64,000 nt of DNA from Ensifer sp. LC11 (lineage in GTDB: Bacteria > Pseudomonadota > Alphaproteobacteria > Rhizobiales > Rhizobiaceae): positions 1-64,000 of the forward strand of contig NZ_MBSO01000010.1 of NCBI RefSeq assembly GCF_001695835.1, read 5' to 3'. Position numbers and translations under genes: made by a program. The notes under the pieces were generated by a model. The model searched no databases, was not told the DNA's origin, and saw nothing but the letters and a program-made list of their open reading frames with translations. The number at the start of each line of letters is the position of its first letter. Position 1 is the first letter of the stretch. Below, in pieces: positions 1 through 10,020 of this stretch.

Positions 1-519
1 ATGGGTGCTGACCGCGCCATCCTGGTCGAGACCGAAGACCAGGTCGAGCCGCTCGCCGTCGCCAAGATCGTCAAGGGCGTCGCCGAGGCCGAACAGCCGG
101 GCCTGATCATCGTCGGCAAGCAGGCGATCGACGACGATTCGAACCAGACCGGCCAGATGCTGTCGGCGCTGCTCGGCTGGGCGCAGGGCACGTTCGCCTC
201 CAAGGTCGAGATATCAGATGGCAAGGCAACGGTGACGCGCGAAGTCGACGGCGGCCTGCAGACCATCGACATCAAACTGCCTGCGGTCGTCACCACCGAC
301 CTGCGTTTGAACGAGCCGCGCTACGCGTCGCTGCCGAACATCATGAAGGCGAAGAAGAAGCCGCTCGACAAGAAGTCGCCGGCCGATTTCGGCGTCGATA
401 CGTCCGCCCGCCTCAAGGTGCTGAAGACCGAGGAGCCGTCGGGCCGCAAGGCCGGCATCAAGGTCAAGTCGGTCGCCGAGCTCGTCGAAAAACTCAAGAC
501 CGAAGCCGGCGTATTGTAA
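1..519 (+). CDS. etfB: Electron transfer flavoprotein beta subunit (5' partial)
   Basis: C-terminal 172 residues of the beta subunit of electron transfer flavoprotein, the soluble FAD/AMP heterodimer that takes electrons from acyl-CoA and other dehydrogenases and passes them to ETF-ubiquinone oxidoreductase. The conserved stretch [17 protein letters not shown], near residue 36 of the fragment, is the hallmark of the AMP-binding part of EtfB. The family is normally about 250 residues, so roughly 75 N-terminal residues lie upstream of base 1, and the ATG at base 1 is probably an internal methionine. It is followed 23 bp later by etfA, the usual operon order. Confidence 0.93.
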   Translation: MGADRAILVETEDQVEPLAVAKIVKGVAEAEQPGLIIVGKQAIDDDSNQTGQMLSALLGWAQGTFASKVEISDGKATVTREVDGGLQTIDIKLPAVVTTDLRLNEPRYASLPNIMKAKKKPLDKKSPADFGVDTSARLKVLKTEEPSGRKAGIKVKSVAELVEKLKTEAGVL

Positions 520-542
520 GTTCAGGAAAGGGAGATTTCATC

Positions 543-1472
543 ATGGCCATTCTTCTTCTGGCTGACCACGACAGCAACCACCTTTCCGACCAGACCGCCA
601 AGGCGCTGAGCGCCGCCTCCAAGATTGGCGGCGAGGTGCATGTGCTGGTCGCCGGCGCCGGCGCCAAGGCGGCGGCCGAACAGGCCGCGAAGCTTGCAGG
701 CGTCGCCAAGGTGCTCGTCGCCGACGACGCCTCGCTTGCCAACAACCTCGCCGAGCCCTTGGCAGCCCTGATCGTTTCGCTTGCCGGCAACTACGACACG
801 ATCGTCGCGGCTGCGACCTCGGTCGGCAAGAACGTCATGCCGCGCGTTGCAGCGCTGCTCGACGTCAGCCAGGTTTCGGAAATCATCGAGGTCGTCTCGT
901 CCGACACTTATCGGCGCCCGATCTACGCCGGCAATGCCATCCAGACGGTGCAGACGACGGAAGAAAAGCGCGTCATCACCGTGCGCACCGCCTCCTTCGC
1001 GTCTGCTGCCGAAGGCGGTTCGGCAACGATCGAAACCGTCTCGGCTGCGGCCAACCCGGGCCTCTCTTCCTTCGTCGCCGACGCGCTGTCGTCGTCCGAC
1101 CGTCCGGAACTGACCTCGGCCAAGATCATCATTTCCGGCGGCCGCGCGCTCGGCTCGTCGGAAAAGTTCCAGGAAGTGATCCTGCCGGTGGCCGACAAGC
1201 TCGGCGCTGCCGTCGGCGCATCGCGCGCCGCCGTCGATGCCGGTTATGCCCCGAACGACTGGCAGGTCGGTCAGACCGGCAAGGTGGTGGCGCCCGATCT
1301 CTACATCGCCTGCGGCATCTCCGGTGCGATCCAGCACCTCGCCGGCATGAAGGACAGCAAGGTCATCGTCGCGATCAACAAGGACGAAGAGGCGCCGATC
1401 TTCCAGGTCGCCGACTACGGCCTGGTTGCCGATCTCTTCGAGGCTCTGCCGGAGTTGCAGAAAGCGCTGTAA
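543..1472 (+). CDS. etfA: Electron transfer flavoprotein alpha subunit
   Basis: 309-residue alpha subunit of electron transfer flavoprotein, which carries the FAD and pairs with EtfB from the gene just upstream. The C-terminal FAD-binding signature [20 protein letters not shown] is present near residues 240-260, and total length matches the family. The ATG at 543 follows a purine-rich ribosome site (AAAGGGAGA). A strong GC-rich hairpin sits about 70 bp after the stop, suggesting etfBA transcription ends there, although the functionally related 3-hydroxybutyryl-CoA dehydrogenase follows in the same orientation. Confidence 0.95.
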   Translation: MAILLLADHDSNHLSDQTAKALSAASKIGGEVHVLVAGAGAKAAAEQAAKLAGVAKVLVADDASLANNLAEPLAALIVSLAGNYDTIVAAATSVGKNVMPRVAALLDVSQVSEIIEVVSSDTYRRPIYAGNAIQTVQTTEEKRVITVRTASFASAAEGGSATIETVSAAANPGLSSFVADALSSSDRPELTSAKIIISGGRALGSSEKFQEVILPVADKLGAAVGASRAAVDAGYAPNDWQVGQTGKVVAPDLYIACGISGAIQHLAGMKDSKVIVAINKDEEAPIFQVADYGLVADLFEALPELQKAL

Positions 1473-1543
1473 GTCCAAATCAATGCCACCCGCCGCACCC
1501 ATGAAAAGGGCTGGCAAAAGCGCGGACTTGGCATTAACAATCT

Positions 1544-1571
1544 ACCGGGCCGGCCAAACCGGCCCGGTTTG
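1544..1571 (+). terminator. Hairpin terminator after etfA
   Basis: A perfect 10-bp inverted repeat (ACCGGGCCGG at 1544-1553 and CCGGCCCGGT at 1559-1568) around a CCAAA loop is followed by only a short T tract. It fits a rho-independent terminator of the etfBA transcript, although the weak T run may allow read-through into the next gene. Confidence 0.65.
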
Positions 1572-1623
1572 CATGTCTGATGGCGGCCTTGCCGCCAACT
1601 CTTGAAGATGGAAGTTCGCCGCG

Positions 1624-2496
1624 ATGATCAAGACGGTCGGAATTATCGGTGCTGGGCAAATGGGCTGCGGCATTGCGCATGTTTCGGCAATCGCCGGATA
1701 CAAGGTCCAGATCTACGATCTGGCCGCTGACCGGATTGAAGCAGGGCTTGCCACCGTCAACGGCAACCTCGCCCGCCAGGTATCCTCCGGCAAGATGACC
1801 GACGAGGCCCGCAAGGCGGCCCTGGCGCTGATCAAGGGCTCGACCGATATCAACGACCTGTCGCAGGCTGACCTCGTCATCGAAGCGGTCACCGAAGACG
1901 AGACGATCAAGCGCAAGATTTACGGTCAGGTGTGTCCGATCCTGAAGCCGGAAGCGATCCTCGCGACCAACACGTCGTCGCTGTCGATCACCCGCCTGGC
2001 CTCGGCGACCGATCGCCCCGAGCACTTCATGGGCATCCACTTCATGAACCCGGTTCCGGTCATGAAGCTCGTCGAACTCGTGCGCGGCATCGCCACCGAC
2101 GAACAGACCTTCAAGACCGCCAAGGAATTCGTCGCAACGCTCGACAAGACGGTAACGGTCGCCGAAGACTTTCCGGCCTTCATCGTCAACCGCATCCTGC
2201 TGCCGATGATCAACGAGGCGATCTATACGCTTTACGAAGGCGTCGGCAGCGTCGAGGCCATCGACACGGCGATGAAGCTTGGCGCCAACCACCCGATGGG
2301 CCCGTTGCAGCTCGCCGACTTCATCGGCCTCGACACCTGCCTGTCGATCATGCAGGTGCTTTATGACGGTCTGGCGGACTCGAAATACCGCCCCTGCCCG
2401 CTGCTGGTGAAATATGTCGAGGCCGGTTGGCTCGGCCGCAAGTCCGGCCGTGGCTTCTACGATTATCGCGGCGAGGTTCCGGTTCCGACCCGCTAA
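1624..2496 (+). CDS. hbdA: 3-hydroxybutyryl-CoA dehydrogenase
   Basis: 290-residue NAD(P)-dependent dehydrogenase acting on 3-hydroxybutyryl-CoA, in acyl-CoA or polyhydroxybutyrate-linked metabolism. The N terminus has the Rossmann dinucleotide loop GAGQMGCGIAHVSA (residues about 9-22). The catalytic His lies in GIHFMNPVPVMKLVE near residue 139, and the C-terminal helical domain carries the NRILLPMINEA segment. Length agrees with the single-domain bacterial enzymes rather than multifunctional FadB. Placement directly after etfBA fits a role in fatty acid or butyryl-CoA oxidation, with EtfBA accepting electrons from a partner acyl-CoA dehydrogenase. The symbol follows common rhizobial usage; paaH-like alternatives exist. 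Confidence 0.92.
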   Translation: MIKTVGIIGAGQMGCGIAHVSAIAGYKVQIYDLAADRIEAGLATVNGNLARQVSSGKMTDEARKAALALIKGSTDINDLSQADLVIEAVTEDETIKRKIYGQVCPILKPEAILATNTSSLSITRLASATDRPEHFMGIHFMNPVPVMKLVELVRGIATDEQTFKTAKEFVATLDKTVTVAEDFPAFIVNRILLPMINEAIYTLYEGVGSVEAIDTAMKLGANHPMGPLQLADFIGLDTCLSIMQVLYDGLADSKYRPCPLLVKYVEAGWLGRKSGRGFYDYRGEVPVPTR

Positions 2497-2526
2497 GACT
2501 GCTGCGGCCCCAAGGCCCTGATCAAG

Positions 2527-2550
2527 ACCCGGCGCAACGCCGGGTTTTTT
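2527..2550 (+). terminator. Rho-independent terminator after hbdA
   Basis: Perfect stem ACCCGGCG/CGCCGGGT with a CAA loop followed by TTTTT, starting 30 bp after the hbdA stop codon. The convergent Pr6Pr-type gene ends at 2561, so this hairpin separates the two transcripts. Confidence 0.85.
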
Positions 2551-2560
2551 CGTCATGGCT

Positions 2561-3202
2561 TCAGCGCGCCGGCGCGTCCGGGCGGCGCCAGCCGGCGAGC
2601 CCCCAATCGGCAAGCACGAGAAGAGCCCCGACTGCGAGGAAAGCGCCACTGAGAAGCAGGACGCTGCCGGCCAGGGCGACGAGCGCCATCTCTGCCGGAT
2701 TGAGGAACCAATAGGCATACCAGCCATCGAGACTGCCGCGTGTCAGCGCATAGGCGAAGTAGAGAAGCGGAGGAACGGCAACCCAGGCAACATCCTTGCG
2801 GTTCAGGTCCCCGTGGCTGCCGACAAGCCATGTCGCCAGAAACAGAATCGGCGTGATATCGTGCAGCAGATGGTCGGCAACCGCCTGCCAGCCCGTTGGC
2901 TGCCAGGTGGACCGAAGCGCTACGGAATAGACGAGGCCGACAAGCACGATCGCGGTTGTGGCCATCAGCCGGCCGCGTGGGGTAGCGAACCGACCATCGG
3001 GCCGAAAGACCAGTGCCGCAGAAATGAGAACCACGGCGCAATTTGCAAGGATCGTGAAAAAGCCGAAGAAGCGCCAGACGGCAAAAAGAACCGTCGCGCC
3101 ATTCGCGGTCATGCTGGAGAGCACGAGCTGCAGCTGGAGGCCGAGCGCTGCACAGGCCACAAGCGCCGTCAGGAGGGCCATTCCCGTCTCGAGCTTTTTC
3201 AT
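2561..3202 (-). CDS. Pr6Pr family integral membrane protein
   Basis: About 213 residues with six predicted hydrophobic segments and the pattern of the Pr6Pr (FAR-17a/AIG1-like) membrane family: an early WRFFGFFTILANCAVVL segment, a mid-protein VADHLLHDITPILFLATWL segment, and a late PLLYFAYALTRG motif followed by YAYWFLNP. The biochemical role of bacterial members is unknown; eukaryotic relatives include membrane hydrolases of fatty-acid esters. I chose the ATG at 3202 over an adjacent GTG because it is better spaced from the upstream GGGG-rich ribosome site. It stands alone between two converging or diverging neighbours. Confidence 0.8.
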   Translation of the reverse strand: MKKLETGMALLTALVACAALGLQLQLVLSSMTANGATVLFAVWRFFGFFTILANCAVVLISAALVFRPDGRFATPRGRLMATTAIVLVGLVYSVALRSTWQPTGWQAVADHLLHDITPILFLATWLVGSHGDLNRKDVAWVAVPPLLYFAYALTRGSLDGWYAYWFLNPAEMALVALAGSVLLLSGAFLAVGALLVLADWGLAGWRRPDAPAR

Positions 3203-3312
3203 CACACGCCCCTGCCCCGTTCACCGTCGGGAACAGTGATGGCAGAAAGGCAGCGCGGATTTCAAGTGCCGCCGCCTCAGACGGTGAAGTCGGCACCCGA
3301 CGGGCGGCGCCC

Positions 3313-3984
3313 TTAACTACCGGTAGCCGGAGCGAGCGCAGCGCTGATCAGCGCCTTGGCGTCGTCACTGTCCCAGGCGGCCGGACCGTTCATCGAGCCG
3401 ATAAGGCAGCCCTTGTCGTCGAGCAGCAGGGTTGCAGGAAGGCCAAAGGCAAGGCCTTCCTTCTTCATGTTGTTGAACACGCCCATGGAGGCATCGCGGT
3501 AGTAGGCAAGCTCGTGCACCGCAGTCTCGTCGAGGAAGGCCTTCGGCTTCTCATCGTCGCCGACATCGATGTTGATCGCCACGACCTCGAACTTGTCGCT
3601 GCCGAGCGATTTCTGCAGGGCGTTCAAGGCCGGCATTTCCTCGCGGCAGGGCACGCACCAGGTGGCCCAGAGGTTGACGAGCAGGGTCTTTCCGGCAAAA
3701 GCCGAGACATTGGTCGGCTTGCCGTCGGGACCGTTGAAGTCGAGCGCGATCGGGCGCGGTGATGACGCCGGCGACATGGCGGCGACCTGCCCCTTCATGA
3801 ACCGCGTCAGAGAGGCGACCTTGGCAGCCGTCAGCGGGCAGCTCGCGCTCGCCGTTTCAGCCGGCTCGCCATTGCCAGACCCCGTCTCCTTCACGTATAC
3901 CGCTGCCGCACCGACGATCACGCCGAACAGGGCGGCGAGCGCGAACAGTTTCACGGCCGGGGGGGATTTCTTCTGGTCGGGCAT
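3313..3984 (-). CDS. tlpA: TlpA-like thiol:disulfide oxidoreductase
   Basis: 223-residue membrane-anchored periplasmic thioredoxin-fold protein. It has one N-terminal transmembrane anchor (about residues 11-28) and then a thioredoxin domain with the redox motif WCVPC near residue 110 in the context [16 protein letters not shown]. TlpA proteins of alphaproteobacteria reduce copper chaperones and cytochrome oxidase subunits during cytochrome aa3 maturation. An upstream in-frame start exists at 4005, but GGAG six bases before the ATG at 3984 makes that the better start. It is transcribed divergently from argH only 26 bp away, an arrangement commonly seen in rhizobia. Confidence 0.9.
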   Translation of the reverse strand: MPDQKKSPPAVKLFALAALFGVIVGAAAVYVKETGSGNGEPAETASASCPLTAAKVASLTRFMKGQVAAMSPASSPRPIALDFNGPDGKPTNVSAFAGKTLLVNLWATWCVPCREEMPALNALQKSLGSDKFEVVAINIDVGDDEKPKAFLDETAVHELAYYRDASMGVFNNMKKEGLAFGLPATLLLDDKGCLIGSMNGPAAWDSDDAKALISAALAPATGS

Positions 3985-4010
3985 TTCATTCTCCAAGGCG
4001 GGCATTCTTC

Positions 4011-5414
4011 ATGACTGACGGCAATTCCGAGACGAAATCCTCCAACCAGATGTGGGGCGGTCGCTTTGCCTCGGGTCCGGACGCGATCATGGAGGAAATA
4101 AATGCCTCGATCGGCTTCGACAAGAAGCTCTATGCCCAGGATATCCGCGGCTCAATAGCGCATGCGACGATGTTGGCGCATCAAGGCATCATTTCGGCAG
4201 AAGACAAAGACAAGATCGTTCACGGCCTCAACACGATCCTGTCAGAAATCGAAAGTGGTGCGTTCGAATTCTCGCGCCGCCTCGAAGACATTCATATGAA
4301 CATCGAAGCGCGGCTTGCGACCCTCATCGGTCCCTCAGCCGGCCGCCTGCACACCGCCCGCTCGCGTAACGACCAGGTGGCGCTCGACTTCCGTCTCTGG
4401 GTCAAGGAAGAGCTGCAGCGGACCGAAAAGGCGCTGACCGGCCTGATCGCCGCCTTCCTCGATCGCGCCGAGGAACATGCCGAAACGGTCATGCCGGGCT
4501 TCACGCATCTGCAGACGGCGCAGCCCGTCACCTTCGGCCATCATTGCATGGCCTATGTCGAGATGTTCGGCCGCGACCGCTCGCGCGTGCGCCACGCCAT
4601 CGAGCACATGGACGAAAGCCCGATCGGCGCCGCAGCACTTGCCGGCACCGGCTTCCCTATCGACCGGCACATGACCGCCAAGGCACTCGGCTTCACCGGC
4701 CCGACCCGCAACTCGATCGACACCGTTTCGGACCGTGACTTCGCGCTCGAATTCCTGTCGATGGCATCGATCACCGCGACGCACCTCTCGCGCCTGGCCG
4801 AAGAGATCGTTATCTGGTCCACGCCGCAGTTCGGCTTCATCCGCCTGTCGGACGCGTTTTCGACCGGCTCCTCGATCATGCCGCAGAAGAAGAACCCGGA
4901 CGCGGCCGAACTGGTGCGCGCCAAAACCGGCCGCATCAACGGCTCGCTGATCGCGTTGCTGACCGTCATGAAGGGCCTGCCGCTCGCCTATTCCAAGGAC
5001 ATGCAGGAAGACAAGGAACAGGTCTTCGACGCCGCCGAGAGCCTGGAACTGGCGATTGCCGCCATGACCGGCATGGTGCGCGACATGACCATCCGTGCCG
5101 ACCGCATGAAGGCGGCAGCCGGCTCCGGTTATTCGACCGCAACGGATCTCGCCGACTGGCTGGTGCGCGAGGCGGGCCTGCCCTTCCGCGATGCCCACCA
5201 TGTCACCGGCCGCGCCGTGGCACTTGCCGAACAGAAGGCCTGCGAACTCTCGGAGCTTTCGCTTGCCGACCTGCAGTCGATCCATGCCGCCATCACAGAA
5301 AATGTGTTCGACGTGCTGACGGTCGAGGCTTCCGTTGCCAGCCGCACGTCGTTTGGCGGCACGGCCCCCAACGAAGTGCGCAAGCAGATCGCCTGGTGGC
5401 GCGCCCGCAACTAG
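4011..5414 (+). CDS. argH: Argininosuccinate lyase
   Basis: 467-residue enzyme of the last arginine biosynthesis step, splitting argininosuccinate into arginine and fumarate. It carries the fumarase/aspartase superfamily signature [11 protein letters not shown] near residues 285-296, the early [14 protein letters not shown] segment, and the [15 protein letters not shown] region with a conserved catalytic His. Length is typical for ArgH. A hairpin lies about 20 bp after the stop, then the small LptM-like lipoprotein and lysA follow on the same strand, giving an argH-lptM-lysA amino-acid biosynthesis cluster. Confidence 0.96.
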   Translation: MTDGNSETKSSNQMWGGRFASGPDAIMEEINASIGFDKKLYAQDIRGSIAHATMLAHQGIISAEDKDKIVHGLNTILSEIESGAFEFSRRLEDIHMNIEARLATLIGPSAGRLHTARSRNDQVALDFRLWVKEELQRTEKALTGLIAAFLDRAEEHAETVMPGFTHLQTAQPVTFGHHCMAYVEMFGRDRSRVRHAIEHMDESPIGAAALAGTGFPIDRHMTAKALGFTGPTRNSIDTVSDRDFALEFLSMASITATHLSRLAEEIVIWSTPQFGFIRLSDAFSTGSSIMPQKKNPDAAELVRAKTGRINGSLIALLTVMKGLPLAYSKDMQEDKEQVFDAAESLELAIAAMTGMVRDMTIRADRMKAAAGSGYSTATDLADWLVREAGLPFRDAHHVTGRAVALAEQKACELSELSLADLQSIHAAITENVFDVLTVEASVASRTSFGGTAPNEVRKQIAWWRARN

Positions 5415-5431
5415 GCCATCCGCTCCCAAGC

Positions 5432-5454
5432 CTGCGGGCAGTTTCCGCCCGCAG
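5432..5454 (+). other. Intergenic hairpin between argH and lptM
   Basis: Perfect 8-bp stem CTGCGGGC/GCCCGCAG around a 7-nt loop. No T run follows, so it is not a clear terminator; it could be an attenuating or mRNA-stabilising structure in the argH-lysA transcript. Confidence 0.45.
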
Positions 5455-5528
5455 AAACAGGGTGCACAAGTGCCTGAAAAATCGGTAAGACATCGCACCT
5501 GCATCAGTTCCCGCGAAGGAAAATCACG

Positions 5529-5723
5529 ATGACATTCACGAAGGCGGCCCGGCTTGCGCTTCTGCTGGCGATCCCCGGGCTGGTTCTTGTCGGTTGCGGA
5601 CGCAAGGGCGACCTCGATCGTCCCGGCTCGACCGCACCGATCAATACCAAGGCGCCCGCCGGAACCGTCGAGCAAAAGGAAAAGGCGGATGACCGCCCGT
5701 TCCTGCTCGACCCCCTTCTCTAG
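5529..5723 (+). CDS. lptM: LptM-type small lipoprotein
   Basis: 64-residue lipoprotein. An N-terminal signal peptide ends in a lipobox (LVLVGC, Cys near residue 22) followed directly by GRKGDL, the signature of the small LptM/YifL family next to lysA. In E. coli LptM assists assembly of the LPS translocon LptDE. The remainder is a short, polar, probably disordered tail ending in a PFLLDPLL motif. It sits immediately before lysA, the conserved neighbourhood of this family. The ATG at 5529 is preceded by an AAGGAAAA ribosome site. Confidence 0.82.
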   Translation: MTFTKAARLALLLAIPGLVLVGCGRKGDLDRPGSTAPINTKAPAGTVEQKEKADDRPFLLDPLL

Positions 5724-5733
5724 TTGAAATTAC

Positions 5734-5775
5734 GCAATTCCCAACGGAAACCGCTTCACACTTTCCTGGAATTGC
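5734..5775. repeat. Palindromic repeat copy 1 (GCAATTCC/GGAATTGC ends)
   Basis: 42-bp imperfect palindrome between lptM and lysA, with GCAATTCC at the left end, GGAATTGC at the right end, and an inner ACGGAAA / CTTTCC pairing. The same element recurs at 25729, 25786 and 38660. This copy is slightly shorter than the others. It begins 10 bases after the lptM stop and ends 20 bases before the lysA start. Confidence 0.85.
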
Positions 5776-5795
5776 CCAAAACCGAGCGTCTTGCC

Positions 5796-7064
5796 GTGAA
5801 CCACTTTCAGTACCGCGACGGAATTCTCTATGCCGAAGACGTGCCGGTGACCGACATCGCCCGCGCCGTCGGCACGCCCTTCTACTGCTATTCGACCGCG
5901 ACGCTCGAGCGCCACTACACGGTCTTTTCCCAGGCCTTCTCGGATGTGGACGCGATGGTCTGCTACGCCATGAAGGCCAATTCCAACCAGGCGGTGCTGA
6001 AGACGCTGGGCAACCTTGGCGCCGGCGTCGATGTCGTCTCCGGCGGCGAACTGCGCCGCGCGCTTGCGGCCGGCATTCCGGCAAGCCGGATCATGTTCTC
6101 CGGTGTCGGCAAGACGCCGCAGGAAATGGACCTGGCGCTCGAAGCCGGCATCTATTGCTTCAACGTCGAGTCCGAACCGGAACTCGAAGTCTTGAACCAG
6201 CGCGCCGTGCGCGCCGGCAAGCGCGCCCATGTCTCCTTCCGTATCAACCCTGACGTTGACGCGAAGACCCACGCCAAGATCTCGACGGGCAAGAAGGAAA
6301 ACAAGTTCGGTATTTCCTGGGAGCGCGCCCGCGCCGTCTACGCCCATGCGGCCACGCTGCCGGGTATCCAGGTGACTGGCATCGACATGCATATCGGCAG
6401 CCAGATCACCGAGCTTCAGCCCTTCGACGACGCCTTCAAGCTGCTGCGCGAACTGGTCGATACGTTGCGCTCCGACGGCCATGCGATCGACCACGTCGAT
6501 ATCGGCGGGGGCCTGGGCATTCCCTACAAGGACGACAATAACCCGCCGCCGCTGCCCGATGCCTATGCCGAGATCGTCAAGAGCCAGCTGCAGTCACTCG
6601 GCTGCAAGATCGTCACAGAGCCCGGCCGACTGATCGTCGGCAATGCCGGCATTCTCGTAACCGAAGTCATCTATGTGAAGGATGGCGGCGACAAGACCTT
6701 CGTCATCGTCGACGGCGCGATGAACGACCTCATCCGCCCGACGCTCTACGAGGCCTATCACGAGATCCGCCCGGTTCGCATCTCCGCAGCCAATGCGCCG
6801 CGCATCCGCGCTGACGTCGTTGGGCCGGTCTGCGAGACCGGCGACTACCTGGCACTCGATCGCGAGATGGCGATGCCGAAGCCCGGCGATCTCTTCGCCA
6901 TCAGCTCAGCCGGGGCCTATGGCGCCGTCCAGGCCAGCACCTACAACTCCCGCCTGTTGATCCCGGAAGTGCTGGTCAAGGGCGATCGTTTCCACGTGGT
7001 TCGACCGCGCCAGGATTACGATGCCCTGATCGGCCTCGATTCCGTTCCGGACTGGCTCGACTGA
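5796..7064 (+). CDS. lysA: Diaminopimelate decarboxylase
   Basis: 422-residue PLP enzyme converting meso-diaminopimelate to lysine. The PLP lysine is in CYAMKANSN (about residue 60). HIGSQI lies near residue 198, EPGRLIVGNAG near 274, and the catalytic Cys is in CETGDYLA near 345. An upstream in-frame TTG at 5724 would add 24 residues encoded by the palindromic repeat, so I chose the GTG at 5796 (protein starting MNHFQYRDG), which gives the standard length. The repeat lies in the untranslated leader and could shape lysA expression. Confidence 0.95.
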   Translation: MNHFQYRDGILYAEDVPVTDIARAVGTPFYCYSTATLERHYTVFSQAFSDVDAMVCYAMKANSNQAVLKTLGNLGAGVDVVSGGELRRALAAGIPASRIMFSGVGKTPQEMDLALEAGIYCFNVESEPELEVLNQRAVRAGKRAHVSFRINPDVDAKTHAKISTGKKENKFGISWERARAVYAHAATLPGIQVTGIDMHIGSQITELQPFDDAFKLLRELVDTLRSDGHAIDHVDIGGGLGIPYKDDNNPPPLPDAYAEIVKSQLQSLGCKIVTEPGRLIVGNAGILVTEVIYVKDGGDKTFVIVDGAMNDLIRPTLYEAYHEIRPVRISAANAPRIRADVVGPVCETGDYLALDREMAMPKPGDLFAISSAGAYGAVQASTYNSRLLIPEVLVKGDRFHVVRPRQDYDALIGLDSVPDWLD

Positions 7065-7271
7065 TCCAGCCCGCGCCAAGCGACGACAATCTGTGGATCG
7101 GCCATCCGGACGATCACGATTGTGTTTGCGCCCTCGTCTTCGCCACAAACGATGGTATCCTGAGCGCCAGCGGGATAAGCGAAACTGTGCGCCGTTTTCC
7201 GGAAGCATGTCGCTTTTATTATACTGGTCAGCCACGCGCGTTGATGGGCGACCGAAAGGAAACTTGGGCGG

Positions 7272-9905
7272 ATGACGCAATTCCGGCAGGATGAAACGCC
7301 ACAACCGAAGCCGTTTTCGAGAATTCTGGGGCTGAAGAGATGGCTGGCGCGCGCAGTTCTGGTCGCCGAGCAGCTTCTGCCGCGCATCCTGCTGCCCGGC
7401 TCCATCGCGCTTCTGTTTCTCGCCTTCGCCTGGCTCGGCTTCTTTCGCGTGGCGCCGTTCTGGCTGCATGCCGCAGTGCTTTTTGCCTTCGCGGTCGGTT
7501 TCCTCGCGGCCCTCGTTCCCGTAACGCGGATCCGCCTGCCCGCAAGCGCCGATGCCGATCGCATGCTGGAGGAGCGCAACGCGCTGCCGCATCAGGCAAT
7601 CCGTGTTCAGGACGATCGCCCGGCAACCGACGACCCCTTGGGCGAAGCGCTGTGGCGCGAACACCAGGCGCGCATGGCGCGTCTGATCGGCGCCCTCGAT
7701 ACCGGCTTGCCGCGCCCCGATATCGCCCGGCACGACCCCTTTGCACTGCGCACGGTCCCTGTGCTTCTTGCCTGCCTCGCCTTCGCCTATTCCTATTCCA
7801 ACCGCGCGGGACTGCTCAGCGATGCGTTGCGGTTGCCGCAGGCGTCGGTCGAGACGGCCAACATCCGCATCGACGCCTGGGTGACGCCACCGCCCTATAC
7901 CGGGCGCGCGCCGATCTTCCTCACCGGCAAACCGGGGGCCACACCGACGGCCGAGGACACCGGAACCATCACCATTCCCCAGTTCAGCGATCTGACGGTC
8001 CGCATCACGGGTGCCGGCCCGGATGAGATCGTCCACTATGCGGAGACTGGCGCGGCCGAACCAATCGCCATTCCAGCGGCCGGTGAGACGGCCAAGGAGG
8101 CACAGCCCCAATCAAAGGCTGCCGGCAACGCCGCTCAAGACACCGTGCGCAGCCCGAACGCCGTGCGCAATCACGTCTACAAGGTCGTCAAGGACGGCGA
8201 GCTCGTCGTCGGAGGCCAACGCTGGGCTTTCAAGATTACTCCGGATGGCGTGCCGCAGATCGCCTTCGACGGCATTCCGCGGCCGACCGTCAATGCGGCG
8301 CTGGAAATTGCCTTCGTCGCGACCGACGACTATGGCGTCGCCCAAGCCTGGGCCGAGATCAAGCCGCTCGATCAGGCCGCCGAGGGCGCGCGGCCGCTCT
8401 ACCCGCTGCCGGAGTACCGGCTTGACCTGCCGCGTCGCAACGCACGCGAAGCCAAGGGCACAACCAGCCGAAACCTCAGCGAACATCCGCTTGCGGGCAA
8501 ACGTGTGCAGGTCACGCTCGTTGCCCGTGACGCTGCCGGACAGGAGGGCCGTAGCCCGCCACAGGACATGATCCTGCCCGCCCGCCAGTTCCTGCAGCCG
8601 CTCGCCGGCGCGGTGGCCGAGCAGCGCCAGGTCTTCGCACTCAATGCCAATGATCTGCCGCGCGCCATCGACCTCAACGACGCCGTCGCCTCATTGGCCG
8701 AAGAATGGATTCCGAACCTCACCCATTTCCTGCTGTTGAAATCGGCGCGCACGCGCATGGCGCTCGCCTACAATGACGACATGCTGCGCGATGCCGCCGG
8801 ATACCTCTGGGAGATTGCGCTTGGCATCGAAGACGGCGACCTGTCGCTTGCGGAGCGGCGTTTGCGTGAAGCCCAACAGGCGCTGTCGGATGCCTTGGAG
8901 CGAAACGCGTCCGACCAGGAAATCGCCAAGCTGATGCAGGAACTGCGCCAGGCGATGCAGGAGTACATGCAGGCGCTCGCTCAGCAGGCGATGAAAAATC
9001 CGCGCATGACCGGCAAGCTCGATCCAAACAACATCATGCGTCAGCAGGATCTCGAAAAGATGATGGATCAGATCGAGAACCTGGCGCGATCAGGTGCACG
9101 CGATCAGGCGCGCCAGATGCTGTCAGAGCTGCAGCGCATGATGAACAATCTGCAAGCCGGCCGCGGCCAGCAGCAGATGGGCGAGCAGAACGACGCCATG
9201 CGCCAGCAGATAGACAAGCTCGGCAAGCTGCTGCAGCAGCAACAGCAGCTGATGGACGAGACGTTCAAGCTCGACCAGGCTCTGCGCGACCGGATGCAGC
9301 GCGGCGACCCGCTGCAAGGTGAAGACAACGAGCTTTTCGGTCAGGAAATGCCACAGGAGCCCGGACAGCGCAGCGATCCGAATGCTCAGCCCGATCCGCT
9401 CGACGGAATGACGGCCGAACAGTTGAAGGATGCGCTGAAGCAGCTGAAGGAGCAGCAGGACGCCCTTGGCAAGCAGCTTGGCGAGCTGAACCAGAGCCTG
9501 GAAAGCATGGGCATCAAGCCGGGCAAGGGTTTCGGCGACGCCAAGCGCGAGATGGAAGGCGCCTCCGGTGCGCTCGGCAAGGGCCAGGGCGAACAGGCCG
9601 TCGGCAACCAGGGCCGCGCGCTGCAGGCGCTCCGCGAGGGCGCCCAGGACATGATGAACCAGATGCAGGGCCAAGGTCAGGGCCCCGGCATGGGCATACC
9701 GCAATATGGCCAGAACGGTCGTGATCCGCTGGGCCGACGGCAGCAGAATTCCGGCCCGGATTTCGGCGACCAGGTCAAGGTTCCCGACGAAATCGACTCG
9801 CAACGTGCCCGGCAGATCCTCGAAGAAATCCGCCGCAGGCTTGGCGACAGCCTGTCACCGGAAGCGGAGCGTCAGTATCTCGAGCGCCTGCTCGACATGC
9901 GGTAA
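7272..9905 (+). CDS. TIGR02302 family (DUF4175) membrane protein
   Basis: 877-residue protein recognised as the TIGR02302 family of alphaproteobacteria, of unknown function. Two or three hydrophobic segments lie in the first 85 residues and another around residue 160. A large extracytoplasmic region follows, then from about residue 540 a long Gln/Met-rich, coiled-coil-prone region with runs such as LLQQQQQLMDE and low-complexity GQGQGPGMG. The C terminus returns to a structured motif (VPDEIDSQRARQILEEI). It is preceded by a 207-bp gap in which I see no gene. Family proteins are usually next to lysA in rhizobia, which supports the call; no function is claimed. Confidence 0.85.
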   Translation: MTQFRQDETPQPKPFSRILGLKRWLARAVLVAEQLLPRILLPGSIALLFLAFAWLGFFRVAPFWLHAAVLFAFAVGFLAALVPVTRIRLPASADADRMLEERNALPHQAIRVQDDRPATDDPLGEALWREHQARMARLIGALDTGLPRPDIARHDPFALRTVPVLLACLAFAYSYSNRAGLLSDALRLPQASVETANIRIDAWVTPPPYTGRAPIFLTGKPGATPTAEDTGTITIPQFSDLTVRITGAGPDEIVHYAETGAAEPIAIPAAGETAKEAQPQSKAAGNAAQDTVRSPNAVRNHVYKVVKDGELVVGGQRWAFKITPDGVPQIAFDGIPRPTVNAALEIAFVATDDYGVAQAWAEIKPLDQAAEGARPLYPLPEYRLDLPRRNAREAKGTTSRNLSEHPLAGKRVQVTLVARDAAGQEGRSPPQDMILPARQFLQPLAGAVAEQRQVFALNANDLPRAIDLNDAVASLAEEWIPNLTHFLLLKSARTRMALAYNDDMLRDAAGYLWEIALGIEDGDLSLAERRLREAQQALSDALERNASDQEIAKLMQELRQAMQEYMQALAQQAMKNPRMTGKLDPNNIMRQQDLEKMMDQIENLARSGARDQARQMLSELQRMMNNLQAGRGQQQMGEQNDAMRQQIDKLGKLLQQQQQLMDETFKLDQALRDRMQRGDPLQGEDNELFGQEMPQEPGQRSDPNAQPDPLDGMTAEQLKDALKQLKEQQDALGKQLGELNQSLESMGIKPGKGFGDAKREMEGASGALGKGQGEQAVGNQGRALQALREGAQDMMNQMQGQGQGPGMGIPQYGQNGRDPLGRRQQNSGPDFGDQVKVPDEIDSQRARQILEEIRRRLGDSLSPEAERQYLERLLDMR

Positions 9906-10020
9906 GCAGCCGGGTTCGGTCTCACCGATGAGATCACAAGCGGCAGCATGCCGCTTGTCGCTTGCGCGCGTCGGCGCGCCCTGCCGCGTTCTCAACGATC
10001 GGTCGCCAACCCGGGTTGCG

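Noticed and set aside
522-1517. Long minus-strand frame of 331 residues over etfA
   Set aside because: It is antisense to a clear etfA with family motifs; GC-rich DNA commonly leaves such open antisense frames.
7065-7271. Open frames on both strands in the lysA-TIGR02302 gap, including a minus-strand frame with some protein-like residues
   Set aside because: They have no clear start with ribosome site and no recognisable family, and one is continuous with an antisense frame of the neighbouring gene.
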